A DNA stretch of 64,000 bases from Mortierella hygrophila (Eukaryota; Mortierellomycota; Mortierellomycetes; Mortierellales; Mortierellaceae). Shown piece after piece: positions 1-9,510 of this stretch. The DNA is taken from assembly GCA_015680625.1 (NCBI GenBank), contig JAAAXW010000095.1:62001-126000 (forward strand), in the 5' to 3' direction. Each line of letters starts with the position of its first letter. Position 1 is the first letter of the stretch. Made by a program: the position numbers and the translations under genes. Under the pieces are notes generated by a model that was not told the DNA's origin, did no database searches, and worked only from the letters and a program-made list of their open reading frames with translations.

Positions 1-2161
1 TGCCACCATCCTCATCGCCAGAACTAGTGCCGCCACCCGAATCGTTCGATCCTGAATTGTCCTCCTCAGTATCTGACTCTGCCTCGGACGACTGCTCAGA
101 CTGACTGCCAGAACTGGTGCAGTTGCCCGAACCGTCCGACCCTGAACTGTTATCTTCCGACGAATCGTCCTGAGGGTCCATGTGGTACGGGAAAGGCATA
201 AGTGTATTCGAAGTAGGGTCGTAAAAGGTATGAAAGTGCCAGAAGAAATCGCTGGCACTTCTGCCTTCGCTGCCACCATCACTATCGCCTTCATAATAGC
301 CGTCGTAGGAATCATAGTCGTCGCTATCGCTGGAAGAGATCGAAGGAAAAACGTTGGCGTCGTCGTCGTCGTCAGAATCGGAATCAAAAATATCAAGGTG
401 TGCTGGTCGGTAGGGTTCCTCGCCAGGACTGTAGTAAGGGTCGTCGATGTCGTCTTCGTCGTTGTCGCCGCCGGTACTGAAATAATGGATGTTGTCTCCT
501 TCGGAATCAGAGTCAGAGTCAGAGTCCGAATCAGAGTCTAAATCAGAGTCTGAATTGGAGTCTGAATTAGGGTCTGAATTGGAGTCCGGGTCAGAATCGG
601 AACCGGAATCATCTCTGTCCGCCGTATCGTAGTGCTCCGTATCAGTGGCCTCCAAGTCGGGGTCCCGGTGGCCATAGAGATCCCGTGAGTAGACATGATT
701 GATCTTCAGCGACCGGTTAATGTCCTCGAGGTCCCGCAGCAGATTGCCTCGTATCATGCGTTTGTCCAGGTCCATGGTCCTCAAACTGGGCAGCCGCGTC
801 GCCAACCAGATTATATCTCGATCCTCCAATCCAGACTCAGCATCCGCCAGCGAGATGTGTTCCAATCGCGTCATATTCTCGACCGACGTACGACCCAGCT
901 CAAAAAGACGTAGGTAAAATGGCAGCGGCACCAATGTGAGCTCCTCCAATAAGTGAAGTCGACCGAGCTGGGCGTACATTTGTTCCAGCTCTCCTTCCTG
1001 GACACCTCGAGACACATACGCAGCAGAACTACCCTGAACCGGGGCACGTCCATGTATGCCTCCAAAGTTCAGTCGGACAAGCCCAAGACATGTCCAGGTG
1101 CCCGTGAAAACATCCATCCAGACAGCGGGGCAGAGTGAAAAGTTGAGCTCTCGAAGATTAGCGCACGCCCTGACCACTTGACCGACACCGTACGCTTTCA
1201 CTAGGCGACATTTTCGAATGTTCAGGACACGCAGTTGAGCAGCTCTGGCAGGCGTGGCAAGGATGAGGAGACCGCTGTCTTGGAGAAGGGTGTCTGCCAA
1301 GCAAACATGTGTCAGATGCGGCTGGGATCCCAAAAAGGAGGCCAGTCCATCAGACAAGATTCCTTGGCATCCACGCAAGTCGACTCGGGTCAACCGCGTG
1401 CAAGACTCGGAAAAGTGTTCCAGCCCGACAGCGAGAATATTGTTGTTAAAGTGGACGGTAAGATCCTTTAGGAGCGGTAATAGGGTCCCGATAGCGACGA
1501 TACCGACGTTTTGAAAAACTTCCCCACTCATCGTTCCCGTTCCTCGAGTTCTATTCCTATCTCCTCTGAGGGCGATGGCCGTCAGAAGCGGAAGAGAGGG
1601 CAAAATTAGGAGCAAGTTCCCGGTAGTCAAGCCGTCCATCTCGAGCCGCGTCAGCTGTGTGAGGGAAGGGAGTAAGACTTTAACATCCTCGATCTTTATA
1701 TGATAGGACACACCCTTGAGCCTGAGGCTGGTCAGCTGCCCACTGGCATAGTCCTTGATGGCTTTCAGCACTGGTGGCACAATGTCGTTGGAGTTATACT
1801 CCAAGAGCTGGATAGACAGATGGTGCAGGCGAGGTGTATCCTGAAGGACTTGGGCGAGTAGGGGGCCGGGCGCTCCCTCGAGTTTAGACCTTGAGTGAAA
1901 GATGAGGTCGAGTCGCTGGATCAGGTGTCCATGTGTAGGTACGAGTATCATAAAGTCTTTGTTGAGAGGGAGGCTGTCGATGTTTTTCCAGAGGTGGTGG
2001 GAAGCCGAGGGACGCCAAGCCTTGCAGACCTGGGAGGAGGAGAGGAGATCGCGTCGTGTGAGATGGGCGACGATGATGTCAAGGACCTCTGGTGGTAGCT
2101 GCAATCCACCTGGTATAGCAAGCGAGGACTGGGCTCTGCAGTGTTGAATGAATGGCAGCAT
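1..2161 (-). CDS. F-box / leucine-rich-repeat protein with acidic C-terminus (3' end outside window)
   Basis: An uninterrupted frame runs from an ATG at 2161 to the left edge (more than 720 codons, no stop seen). Residues about 20-65 match an F-box, with a LPPEVLDIIVAHL-like start and a later VCKAW...LWKNI motif, so it probably binds Skp1 as the substrate receptor of an SCF ubiquitin ligase. Residues about 70-480 carry repeated L..L.L..C..(V)..GL patterns typical of AMN1/FBXL-type LRRs, the likely substrate-binding surface. From about residue 500 the protein becomes extremely acidic, first as an Asp-Ser dipeptide tract (plus positions about 510-600) and then as D/E/S-rich sequence to the edge. 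No intron is needed. The upstream strand has T-rich stretches typical of a fungal leader. The class is secure; the substrate cannot be predicted. Confidence 0.85.
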   Translation of the reverse strand, partial: MLPFIQHCRAQSSLAIPGGLQLPPEVLDIIVAHLTRRDLLSSSQVCKAWRPSASHHLWKNIDSLPLNKDFMILVPTHGHLIQRLDLIFHSRSKLEGAPGPLLAQVLQDTPRLHHLSIQLLEYNSNDIVPPVLKAIKDYASGQLTSLRLKGVSYHIKIEDVKVLLPSLTQLTRLEMDGLTTGNLLLILPSLPLLTAIALRGDRNRTRGTGTMSGEVFQNVGIVAIGTLLPLLKDLTVHFNNNILAVGLEHFSESCTRLTRVDLRGCQGILSDGLASFLGSQPHLTHVCLADTLLQDSGLLILATPARAAQLRVLNIRKCRLVKAYGVGQVVRACANLRELNFSLCPAVWMDVFTGTWTCLGLVRLNFGGIHGRAPVQGSSAAYVSRGVQEGELEQMYAQLGRLHLLEELTLVPLPFYLRLFELGRTSVENMTRLEHISLADAESGLEDRDIIWLATRLPSLRTMDLDKRMIRGNLLRDLEDINRSLKINHVYSRDLYGHRDPDLEATDTEHYDTADRDDSGSDSDPDSNSDPNSDSNSDSDLDSDSDSDSDSDSEGDNIHYFSTGGDNDEDDIDDPYYSPGEEPYRPAHLDIFDSDSDDDDDANVFPSISSSDSDDYDSYDGYYEGDSDGGSEGRSASDFFWHFHTFYDPTSNTLMPFPYHMDPQDDSSEDNSSGSDGSGNCTSSGSQSEQSSEAESDTEEDNSGSNDSGGGTSSGDEDGG

Positions 2162-2553
2162 GTGTTTGTTGAGTGCAAAGGAAGAAAGGATGGCGGAACT
2201 AACAAAAGAAAAAACGCGGTAAAAAAGAGCCTTTTTTTTCTTTTTTTTCAAGGTAAAGATGCCCGTCCGTGACGACACATCAATTTTATCCATCACTGTC
2301 AGGGACGACGCTCGTGGTAAAAAGGTGCCTTGGAAGAAGGCAAACACGCCACCAACTCCTTTTTTTTTTTCTTTTTTTTCGTACACAATTTTATTTCTCC
2401 AACAAACAGCATAGAGAAGTCATTTGGAAGTAAAAGAGGACTACAGACCAAACTCTTCAGTGAACCATCCACCAGTCACAGTCCGGTTCTGTTAACCTGG
2501 CTCTGCGCAACAATTGTCGCTGCTCTTCACAGCTTAAACAGAAGAAAATAAAA
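2162..2553. other. Intergenic, leader of the F-box gene
   Basis: Two long interrupted T-tracts (about 2229-2250 and 2359-2379) lie upstream of the minus-strand F-box start. No convincing coding potential was seen. Confidence 0.5.
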
Positions 2554-2790
2554 CTAGATACGAATGAAGGGGATTCTTCCCATCCTCTCCATCATTGACA
2601 ACTTCCTCCTTCCCAACAAACTCTCCAACAACCGCTCGTCAGCATCTCGTGTGTCCTTGGTCGCTCCAGGGCACCTTCCTTCACAATGTGTGGCTAGCGA
2701 AGCGCCACACGGGCAGAAACCATCGTGCGTAATGTAACCGTATCCTTGGCTCCAGTCACCTCGGGGGCCTATATATTTGGATGTCTTGTC
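2554..2790 (-). CDS. Exon-like open frame, small cysteine-containing protein (uncertain)
   Basis: On the minus strand a 78-codon open frame begins right after a good 3' splice site (CTACTTAG at 2791) and ends with TAG at 2554. The translation looks protein-like, with a Trp/Gly/Tyr-rich start followed by C-P-C, C and C residues (motif DGFCPCGAS...HCEGRCPG) and a charged, leucine-rich tail. No start codon lies in this frame, so it would be a terminal exon of a spliced gene whose 5' part (about 2800-2960) I could not resolve. No family is recognised. It may equally be the remnant of a dead gene. Confidence 0.25.
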   Translation of the reverse strand, partial: DKTSKYIGPRGDWSQGYGYITHDGFCPCGASLATHCEGRCPGATKDTRDADERLLESLLGRRKLSMMERMGRIPFIRI

Positions 2791-3007
2791 CTAAGTAGAG
2801 ATGCCCTGGGCCTGCTCCCACGCGATCGTCGCGGATCATCGGGGTTTCCAGATCAGCTCCGAAGCAGGTAGCCAACAAACTTGTGCAAGACCGTCTTGGC
2901 AAACGCCACCAACTTCAATTCACGTGATAGAATGCCAATAATCGTATGTCTTAATGATTTATTATATGTTTGATACATATATCTCTGGAAATACTTACTA
3001 TCAAAAT

Positions 3008-3079
3008 GGACTGCTGGCCCAATGGAAAGGCGTCTGACTACGAATCAGGAGATTGCAGGTTCGACCCCTGCGTAGTTCA
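3008..3079 (+). tRNA. tRNA-Arg (anticodon ACG)
   Basis: A 72-nt cloverleaf can be drawn. The acceptor stem GGACTGC pairs with GTAGTTC (two G-U pairs), and the discriminator base is A. The D arm is in GGCCCAATGGAAAGGC. The anticodon stem TCTGA/TCAGG closes the loop CTACGAA, which presents ACG. The T arm is GCAGG-TTCGACC-CCTGC. No intron is present. ACG is expected to be edited to ICG and read CGN arginine codons. Internal A-box and B-box elements (TGGCCCAATGG; GGTTCGACC) are intact. CCA is not encoded, as expected for a eukaryotic nuclear tRNA. Confidence 0.92.
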
Positions 3080-3214
3080 TTATACGAGCTTCTGCTCTAA
3101 ATCATTGTATCCGCTCTTCGTGCGATCAGTGGTTTCATTTTGCTCGCGTTTCTTTTTTCGGTTTGAAACCGAATCTTACACGGCGAACAACGCGAGAATA
3201 TCCAAGCTTGCTAT

Positions 3215-3313
3215 AGCCCGACCACTCATAGTCAGAATGTGAATTCGGAAACTTTACACGACGATACTTCGAATTTTTCGTGAAAATACATTCTAACTAT
3301 GAGTGGTCGGGCT
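3215..3313. repeat. Foldback: 26-bp inverted repeat with 47-bp spacer
   Basis: Positions 3215-3240 and 3288-3313 are reverse complements at 25 of 26 bases (core AGCCCGACCACTCATAGT). The spacer has further complementary pieces (GAATTCG / CGAATTT), so the whole stretch could form one imperfect hairpin of about 100 nt. It lies between the tRNA and the 3' end of the convergent gene at 3413-6664. It is either a MITE-like foldback or a transcript-end structure; no clear target duplication was seen. Confidence 0.7.
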
Positions 3314-3412
3314 TTTAGATACTTCTTTTTATTTTGCTGCTTTTCCAAGGATGGGCAGAGAGAGACGCGAAAGAAACGCGTACTTTTATTATAGGTTTCG
3401 TCCATATTCTTA

Positions 3413-6400
3413 CTAGTGCTTGCTAGTGAGGGCAATGGAGAGGAAGACAACCAAAAAGCCTAAACTGAAGACAACAATCGAAAAAATAAACGTCGCGCGC
3501 GACGGGCCCGGGACAGACTCGTCTGTGAACAGATCGAACAACTCCGGCAGTCGAGGTCCTGTCGATAACGCGAACGTCTCTACCTCAGAGTTGATCCCCT
3601 CCAGGATTCGGATCGTGCAGGTGCGTTTCCGGAGACTGAAACTGAACGAAGAGGGTTGGTCAGGGTCGGCATCCGGCGATGAAGCTAATGGAGAGAATCT
3701 GGAGGAGGCTGGTTCGGAGGGAGCAAGGGAATGTCGCCGTTCGTCGCCGATAGTAGGAGCTGGAGTCTCTGGATCAGAGAAGTGATATCGCATCGAGGAT
3801 GCACCCGATCGCCGGCCGTGCGAGACGCGTTGTATGTATGTGCTGGCCACAGTGGATCGGACAGGACCACCAGTGGCAGCAGAGACCTGGGTCATGAAGG
3901 TGTTGCCGTTGTTGGAAGTAATCGACGATCCGTCGGATCTGATCGAAGGGATTGGCCCATAGGGCGGTGCGTCCAGGGTCTCAGTCATGTGTGTCGATTC
4001 TCCTCCTCCAACAAAATGTGAAGGAGCGCCACCACCCAATGCATCGCCCCTACCGGCAGCAGCAGCCAACGGCCCAGCATCACTGCTGCCATGGATCACA
4101 ACCTCGGCCACAGGCCCTCCCTTGACCCTCTGTCCCATCACCAACGAGTCATCCCTCACCAACCTAAAGAAGCGCGGCGGGCTCGAGGTCAAAATCTGGA
4201 TATCGTTCATCTCCTCGTCGCCCGTATACGACTCTTCCCTCCACGCATAATACAACCCCCGAACCCTCATCGTAACCTCCATCGACTCACGGTAAGGAAC
4301 CGACGACTTGAGCGACCAGAACCGACGCCACCTTTCCTTGAGGGTCTTATTTTCCGACGGTCTGAGACCCATCCGCCTCTCTTTCTTGTGCTGTTTCCGC
4401 CGCTCCTTGCTCTCCGTCGCATCGTCATCAAAACGTGTTCGCCACCACATCATCACCTCTTCATTGGGCCCTTCCTGTCGACACCTCTGGAGATTGTTCT
4501 CGTGGTGGGTCGACCACCACACCCAGGTCTGAGGGTCCTCGGCGGACACAAACGCAAACGACGGCACCTTGTAGAACTCGGATGTCAGCGCGTTGTTGTA
4601 TGCGTGGCCCTGGCTATTGCTTCGGTCGCCTGGGACGCCCATCCGTGCCATCGAATGCGCCAGGATCGCGTCTGCCTCCTCGCCAGGGTAGCCGTCATTA
4701 ATACGGATATGTCGAACAGCAGGAAGGGGACCAGCCGCTGTCGCTGGTGATTCTGCTACAGGTTCGTTCGCGTTGAAGTTTGCATCCTGTGCTGGTGCTG
4801 ATGTTGATTGATCCGCGACGCTGCTTGAGGCGGGTGTTGTTACTGGTGAAACCGCCTCCTGTGGACCACTGCCTTCGGCTCCAGCAGCACTCACACTCGT
4901 TGACCCACTTGCTCCTTGTTCCTCTGTCGTTGTATGTTCTTCTGTAGTTGCGTCATTAGGTACTGCTGTCGACGCCGGTGTTACTGAGTTACGCGGTGGA
5001 ATCGGCATGGTGACACGACGCCTAGTAACAGTCAAGCTGCTGGCAGTCAGCTGAGGAATTACAAACGGTCGAGTCGTGTTGTACCGCGTCCTGCTGATGG
5101 GTGGGGGTCCGCCGCGGATATGCCCTGTCGGTACTCGTTCCATCTCCTCGTTCTCGCTATCATTGCCATCGTTGCTTTCTGTCCCTGTCCCTGTTCCTGC
5201 TGCGGTGATATCCTGAGGGATTGTCTGGGGAATATCGACAGACACCGCGATTGGAGGCTGTCCAATATCCTGAGTAGTCATGGTAGTGATAGGATCAGCA
5301 TCAGTGTTAGTTGCCGCAAAGGGTCTGCTGGAACCGGCAAGGATGAATGGATTCGGTATCCGTGATGGGGTTGTCGTGTTAGCGGATCTGTTTCTGGGAA
5401 TCAACTCCGTGATAGCAGACATCTTTGGGTCCATAAGGTAGCACAAGTACAGGATCGTGTCGCCCACCCAGTACTCCATCGTCCATGCTCCTGGTCGTCT
5501 TGAGACTTCCTGATCCATACCGCCTTGGATGTGATTCGGCTCGGCTTCATCGCCGGGGGTGTTGGGAATGGCGACATCCTGAACTATTACTGCAGTGCTC
5601 GGGCCAGCCTCACTGGTGCTCCTTTGATGACCAAGAATTGGTTCGTGGGGTATTGGGCTCAAAGGTGAAGAGGAGGCATCCTGCTGACTTCCCTGCTGCG
5701 GCTGTTGAAACTCTGCAGGACCCTGGGTGACAGAAACCTTGTAGGTGATACTCCGAGCGCTTGGAAGCGTGAATGGCAGGTTGGTCTCGGTGAGAGAGAT
5801 GTAATCCGGCAACTCATCCTCTTCCAGAAAGGGTCGTCGATAGCCTGACAAAGACAAGTTGATTGAGGCCGAAACTGGGATGGGTGTTGAGGGCGACAGC
5901 TGAGACTCGGCTCCTGTTCCCGCTCCAGGTCCCGAAGTTCCTGTTATGGAGGTCACAATGGGCTCTGGAGTAAAAGACAACGACCCTCGGTGCTGATGTT
6001 GATGCTGGAGTTGTTGGCGAGTCGACAACGAAGAACTGGGCCTGGTCTCATATGATGAAGAAGTCATCGTCTGTAGTTGGTATTGTTCTACATAAGCTGG
6101 TGGCTCTGAGGGACCGGCTGGACTAGACGTGAGATCAATGATCACCGAGAGCGGCCGCAACCGTGATCTCAATGTCAATCCAGGACCAGGAGACAGAGAA
6201 GCAGGAGTGGTTTGTGTTGTATCAGGGATTGGGGATGGTGAGGGGTTGTTTCCTCTCACGATTGGGTGGTCATTTGGGATATTGGTGTAACCCTCTGGAG
6301 GGAGAGAGAGCTGAAGAGTCGAAGGAGGGAGAGGGAGCTGAGAAGTCGAAGGAGAAAGAGAGGAAATGGGAGAAATCGCAAAGGCAGCTGATTGTGTGGG

Positions 6401-6664
6401 TGCATGGCTCGTTTCTTCTTCGACTTGACCTTCCAATGGTCTGGACTGTTGGGTGGACACATCAATTGGTGCTGCTGTTGACAAGGGAGAGTCTGCAGGT
6501 AAGGCTGTAGCATCTTCAACACTCGCAGCTTTGCTTGACTGTAGTGTGCTTTCATGGGGAATTGCTGTCATTGCAAGGGAGTCTATTGCAACGACGGTCG
6601 ACCTTGAGGAAACTCCGTTATTGTCGTTAGTGTATGCCTCTTTGTTCTGCTCCTGTGTGTCCAT
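3413..6664 (-). CDS. Large serine/proline-rich, tail-anchored membrane protein, unknown function
   Basis: A single 1,083-residue frame with ATG at 6664. Residues 1 to about 640 are low-complexity and rich in Ser, Thr, Pro, Gln, with scattered acidic patches, so probably disordered. Residues about 650-840 look globular and are rich in Trp, Arg and Glu (WVWWSTHHENN..., RWRRFWSLKS). Another Ser/Gly/Pro-rich segment follows. The last 25 residues form one hydrophobic helix (ATFIFSIVVFSLGFLVVFLS) ending ALTSKH, the layout of a C-terminally anchored protein facing the cytosol. There is no signal peptide at the N-terminus. The TM anchor and length are clear from sequence; no family is recognised. The 3.25-kb intronless frame contrasts with its intron-rich neighbours. 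Confidence 0.75.
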   Translation of the reverse strand: MDTQEQNKEAYTNDNNGVSSRSTVVAIDSLAMTAIPHESTLQSSKAASVEDATALPADSPLSTAAPIDVSTQQSRPLEGQVEEETSHAPTQSAAFAISPISSLSPSTSQLPLPPSTLQLSLPPEGYTNIPNDHPIVRGNNPSPSPIPDTTQTTPASLSPGPGLTLRSRLRPLSVIIDLTSSPAGPSEPPAYVEQYQLQTMTSSSYETRPSSSLSTRQQLQHQHQHRGSLSFTPEPIVTSITGTSGPGAGTGAESQLSPSTPIPVSASINLSLSGYRRPFLEEDELPDYISLTETNLPFTLPSARSITYKVSVTQGPAEFQQPQQGSQQDASSSPLSPIPHEPILGHQRSTSEAGPSTAVIVQDVAIPNTPGDEAEPNHIQGGMDQEVSRRPGAWTMEYWVGDTILYLCYLMDPKMSAITELIPRNRSANTTTPSRIPNPFILAGSSRPFAATNTDADPITTMTTQDIGQPPIAVSVDIPQTIPQDITAAGTGTGTESNDGNDSENEEMERVPTGHIRGGPPPISRTRYNTTRPFVIPQLTASSLTVTRRRVTMPIPPRNSVTPASTAVPNDATTEEHTTTEEQGASGSTSVSAAGAEGSGPQEAVSPVTTPASSSVADQSTSAPAQDANFNANEPVAESPATAAGPLPAVRHIRINDGYPGEEADAILAHSMARMGVPGDRSNSQGHAYNNALTSEFYKVPSFAFVSAEDPQTWVWWSTHHENNLQRCRQEGPNEEVMMWWRTRFDDDATESKERRKQHKKERRMGLRPSENKTLKERWRRFWSLKSSVPYRESMEVTMRVRGLYYAWREESYTGDEEMNDIQILTSSPPRFFRLVRDDSLVMGQRVKGGPVAEVVIHGSSDAGPLAAAAGRGDALGGGAPSHFVGGGESTHMTETLDAPPYGPIPSIRSDGSSITSNNGNTFMTQVSAATGGPVRSTVASTYIQRVSHGRRSGASSMRYHFSDPETPAPTIGDERRHSLAPSEPASSRFSPLASSPDADPDQPSSFSFSLRKRTCTIRILEGINSEVETFALSTGPRLPELFDLFTDESVPGPSRATFIFSIVVFSLGFLVVFLSIALTSKH

Positions 6665-9510
6665 TATGGTAGGCAGTCGTTATTTCTCTATTCAACAAAG
6701 AGAAGGTCGTGTGGAGGTCAGCAAAAAAGGCTGATGTGAAATTCAGTAATGCGCACAATCGGAGTAATTCAGCACGTATTACGATAGCGAGCGAGGGGTG
6801 AAGGTTGAAAGGGTTAACAAAGAGTTATGAACACGGAGGGGTGGAAAAGAGGAAAAAAAGCAGAGGCGAAAGGGGTGGAGAGAGTTTGCGGCTATACACA
6901 AAAAACCAACGTAGTAAGGGCAAAGTAGGGAGACAATGTGCTGGCAGTGTGAAGGAAGGAGTATGGATGCGTTGTTAGGAGAGTCGAATATGGGTATGCG
7001 GGTCGAATATGGGTATGCGGTGTTATTAAGAGAGTATTAAGAGAAGACGAGGGGGGGATGAGAAAAGAAAAAAAAGGAGCATCGGGACGCTGATGACAAA
7101 GGAAAGGAAGAATGGGAGAAACCAATGGAGAAAGGTAAAAAAAGGAAGAGAATGGACGTCTCTTTTTCACGGTCGTTGTATTCCGCACAGTTCATTGTTG
7201 TCGCTTTCCCTTCTCTTCTCCCTTCTGATCCAACAAAAGAGTAGGTCGAGGTTAGTGAGAGCAAATGAGCGGACCTGAGGGGAGAGAGAGGGGAGGGAGG
7301 GGAAAGGACATGCACACAAACGCTCTCTGTGTTTTGAGTAGGGTGAGTGAGGTACGTGGGCTAGTGGATGGAAGACTTTTTTGTTCTTTTTTGTACACCA
7401 CTGCTAAATAGTAGTTCCACTCAACAATCACGCTGTTTGTTCCCTCTTGCAAAGTAGTGTCGCGTTTCTTGCTACATAAAAACGGCGTTTGTTGTCTGTC
7501 TGTTTGTTTGTTTGTTTGTTTGTTTGAGCATCCAGCACACATATACAGGCGGACTGGGAAGGCCCAGTTGAGAACGTAGGAGGGGTGCAAGAGTGCACAT
7601 GCCATGTTCAGTTCTTTGCGTGTGCTTTGATGTCCTGTGAGTTATGGCGAACTGACAAAGTACACTGGAAGAACACCAAAGGAGACATCGCGTGTCACGA
7701 TCCTCCGAATGCAAGTGTCGCCCTTCCCAACTGCTTCGAAACAGCCCGAGAAATGGTGGAGGGATGATCGTTCTTCCTTTCTTTTCTAGCGTGTGTCTAT
7801 ATACAATAGCCATTGCCAATTGCCGAGGGACTGAGTTGAAAGAGGATATGTATGGATGACTAAACCGGAGTGTGGAGAAGAAAAGAGAGGAGTATATTGA
7901 AAAGGCAAGCCGTGGCGGAGGGAGGAAGTGTGCCATGGAAAAAGGAATGGATGGGGCTAGCTAGGTGTATGTGGTCGCCGTCGGACTCGGAGTATGCGTG
8001 CATCTGTGTATGTATGTGTGTATGTGTGAGAAAAGATAGAGAAAGAGAACCTTATCCGGGACAAGGTCTTTGCAGTCGTTGCAGTTGTGCAATCTGCAGC
8101 CAATGGCGGGATGTCTTGATCGCCCTGGGTGTGCGTCACTTGTCTTACAGAGCTTTTTTTTCTTTTTTTCTTTTTCAGGTACCATCGCTAGCAAAAAACA
8201 CTTTTTTGTTCGCCTCATCAGCCAAGAGGCTAACCTTGCGCCCTTTCTTGTTCTCTTTCTTTCTCTCTTACTCTCTCTTACTCCGTCAGCATTGTCCGTG
8301 AACTTTGTCGGGGTAGAATGGAAGGAGGAGGGCAAAAAGAGTGAAGGTAAGAAAAGAAGGAGGAGGAGGAGGAGGAGGAAAAGAAGCAAAGAGAACAACC
8401 TCGTCACCAATACAGGAAGGAAGAAGAAGGCATGGACGCCAGGAAGGACCATGGGTGATGACTCGTTCTTGCATTGGCATGTGGAGAACGGACGCATGGA
8501 AAAAAACCAGAAACATCCCCTTGCTCCAACTTTGTCGTTGTTGTTGCTGTATTTTTATTTTTTGTTTATGGTCTCGTGGCATTTGAAGTAGGGGGGATGC
8601 CTTGTTTTGTTCAAAAAAGGGTCTCCTCTTCTTCTCGCTCTCATCCATCCATGACGCAAAAAAATAACTTGTTCTTCCACAGCATCCTGATTCTGTGTAT
8701 CAGCGTTCTACTTGCCTTACTTTGCCTTTATCCAACCAACCCCTTTTTCTTTGGGGATGATGTCGACTGAAATCCAAAAAAAAGGAATAACGAGCAAAAC
8801 AGAGCGTGATAGTATTTTATTCCCAGGTGCAAGGCAGACTGAGAGAGAGGAGGTACGGATGGTTTGTCACAGGGTCAGTCCAAACACCCTGTTGGCCGCC
8901 TGTCCACATTTGTACCCATGGGTCTCTCTCTTACATGCTGGAGTTGTGATAAAGAGAGCTGTTTGGATAAGGGTCTGGATGCGATTGAGTGTGAAATGAT
9001 TGTTGTAGAAAGAGGAACGAAGAAGAGGAAGGGAGAGAGAGACAAGCAAGGGACAATAGCAGCAGCCAGGGGAATGGACAGGTACATGAGCATGGGCGTG
9101 GGCATCTGCATATTGATATTGCCGATGTATGCGTGTGTTTAGTAGTGGTTGAGTATGAGGCAAAGCTGTACTGTAGAATACCTCAGAGTCGCACCTCCCT
9201 CCTTTCCCTCTTTTTTTTTCCTTCTTTTTCTTCTCCTCGTTATCTTCCTCCTTCTTTCCTTCACTCTCACTCCCGCTCTTACTCTCTTTACTTTCACCAT
9301 TCATCATCCTCTTTCACTAATCTCCATTCACTCTCTCGCACCCTCACTCTTTCACTCTCTCTCTCTCTCGCTCTCACTCATTGCACTTACTCCTTTCTAC
9401 TCCTCCACTCGATCCGCCTGATCAGCTCTTGACACGACCACACTTCATCGCCTACAACAGCCTACCCACTCACTTCACCCACTCACTCACTCTATACTAA
9501 TTACGCCAGA
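6665..9510. other. 2.8-kb low-complexity intergenic region between divergent genes
   Basis: The tail-anchored gene reads left from 6664 and the polytopic membrane gene reads right from 9511. The stretch is dominated by purine or pyrimidine tracts, a 19-bp tandem duplication (GTCGAATATGGGTATGCGG, about 6982-7020) and a TTTG microsatellite. The CT-rich 9180-9500 segment looks like the leader of the gene at 9511. Open frames here have biased composition and no coherent splice structure; none is called. Confidence 0.5.
7495..7526 (+). repeat. TGTC/TTTG microsatellite
   Basis: About two TGTC units are followed by at least five TTTG units. Confidence 0.85.

Noticed and set aside
7472..7936. 154-codon minus-strand open frame
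   Set aside because: It crosses the TTTG microsatellite, has biased composition and no coherent domain or splice context.
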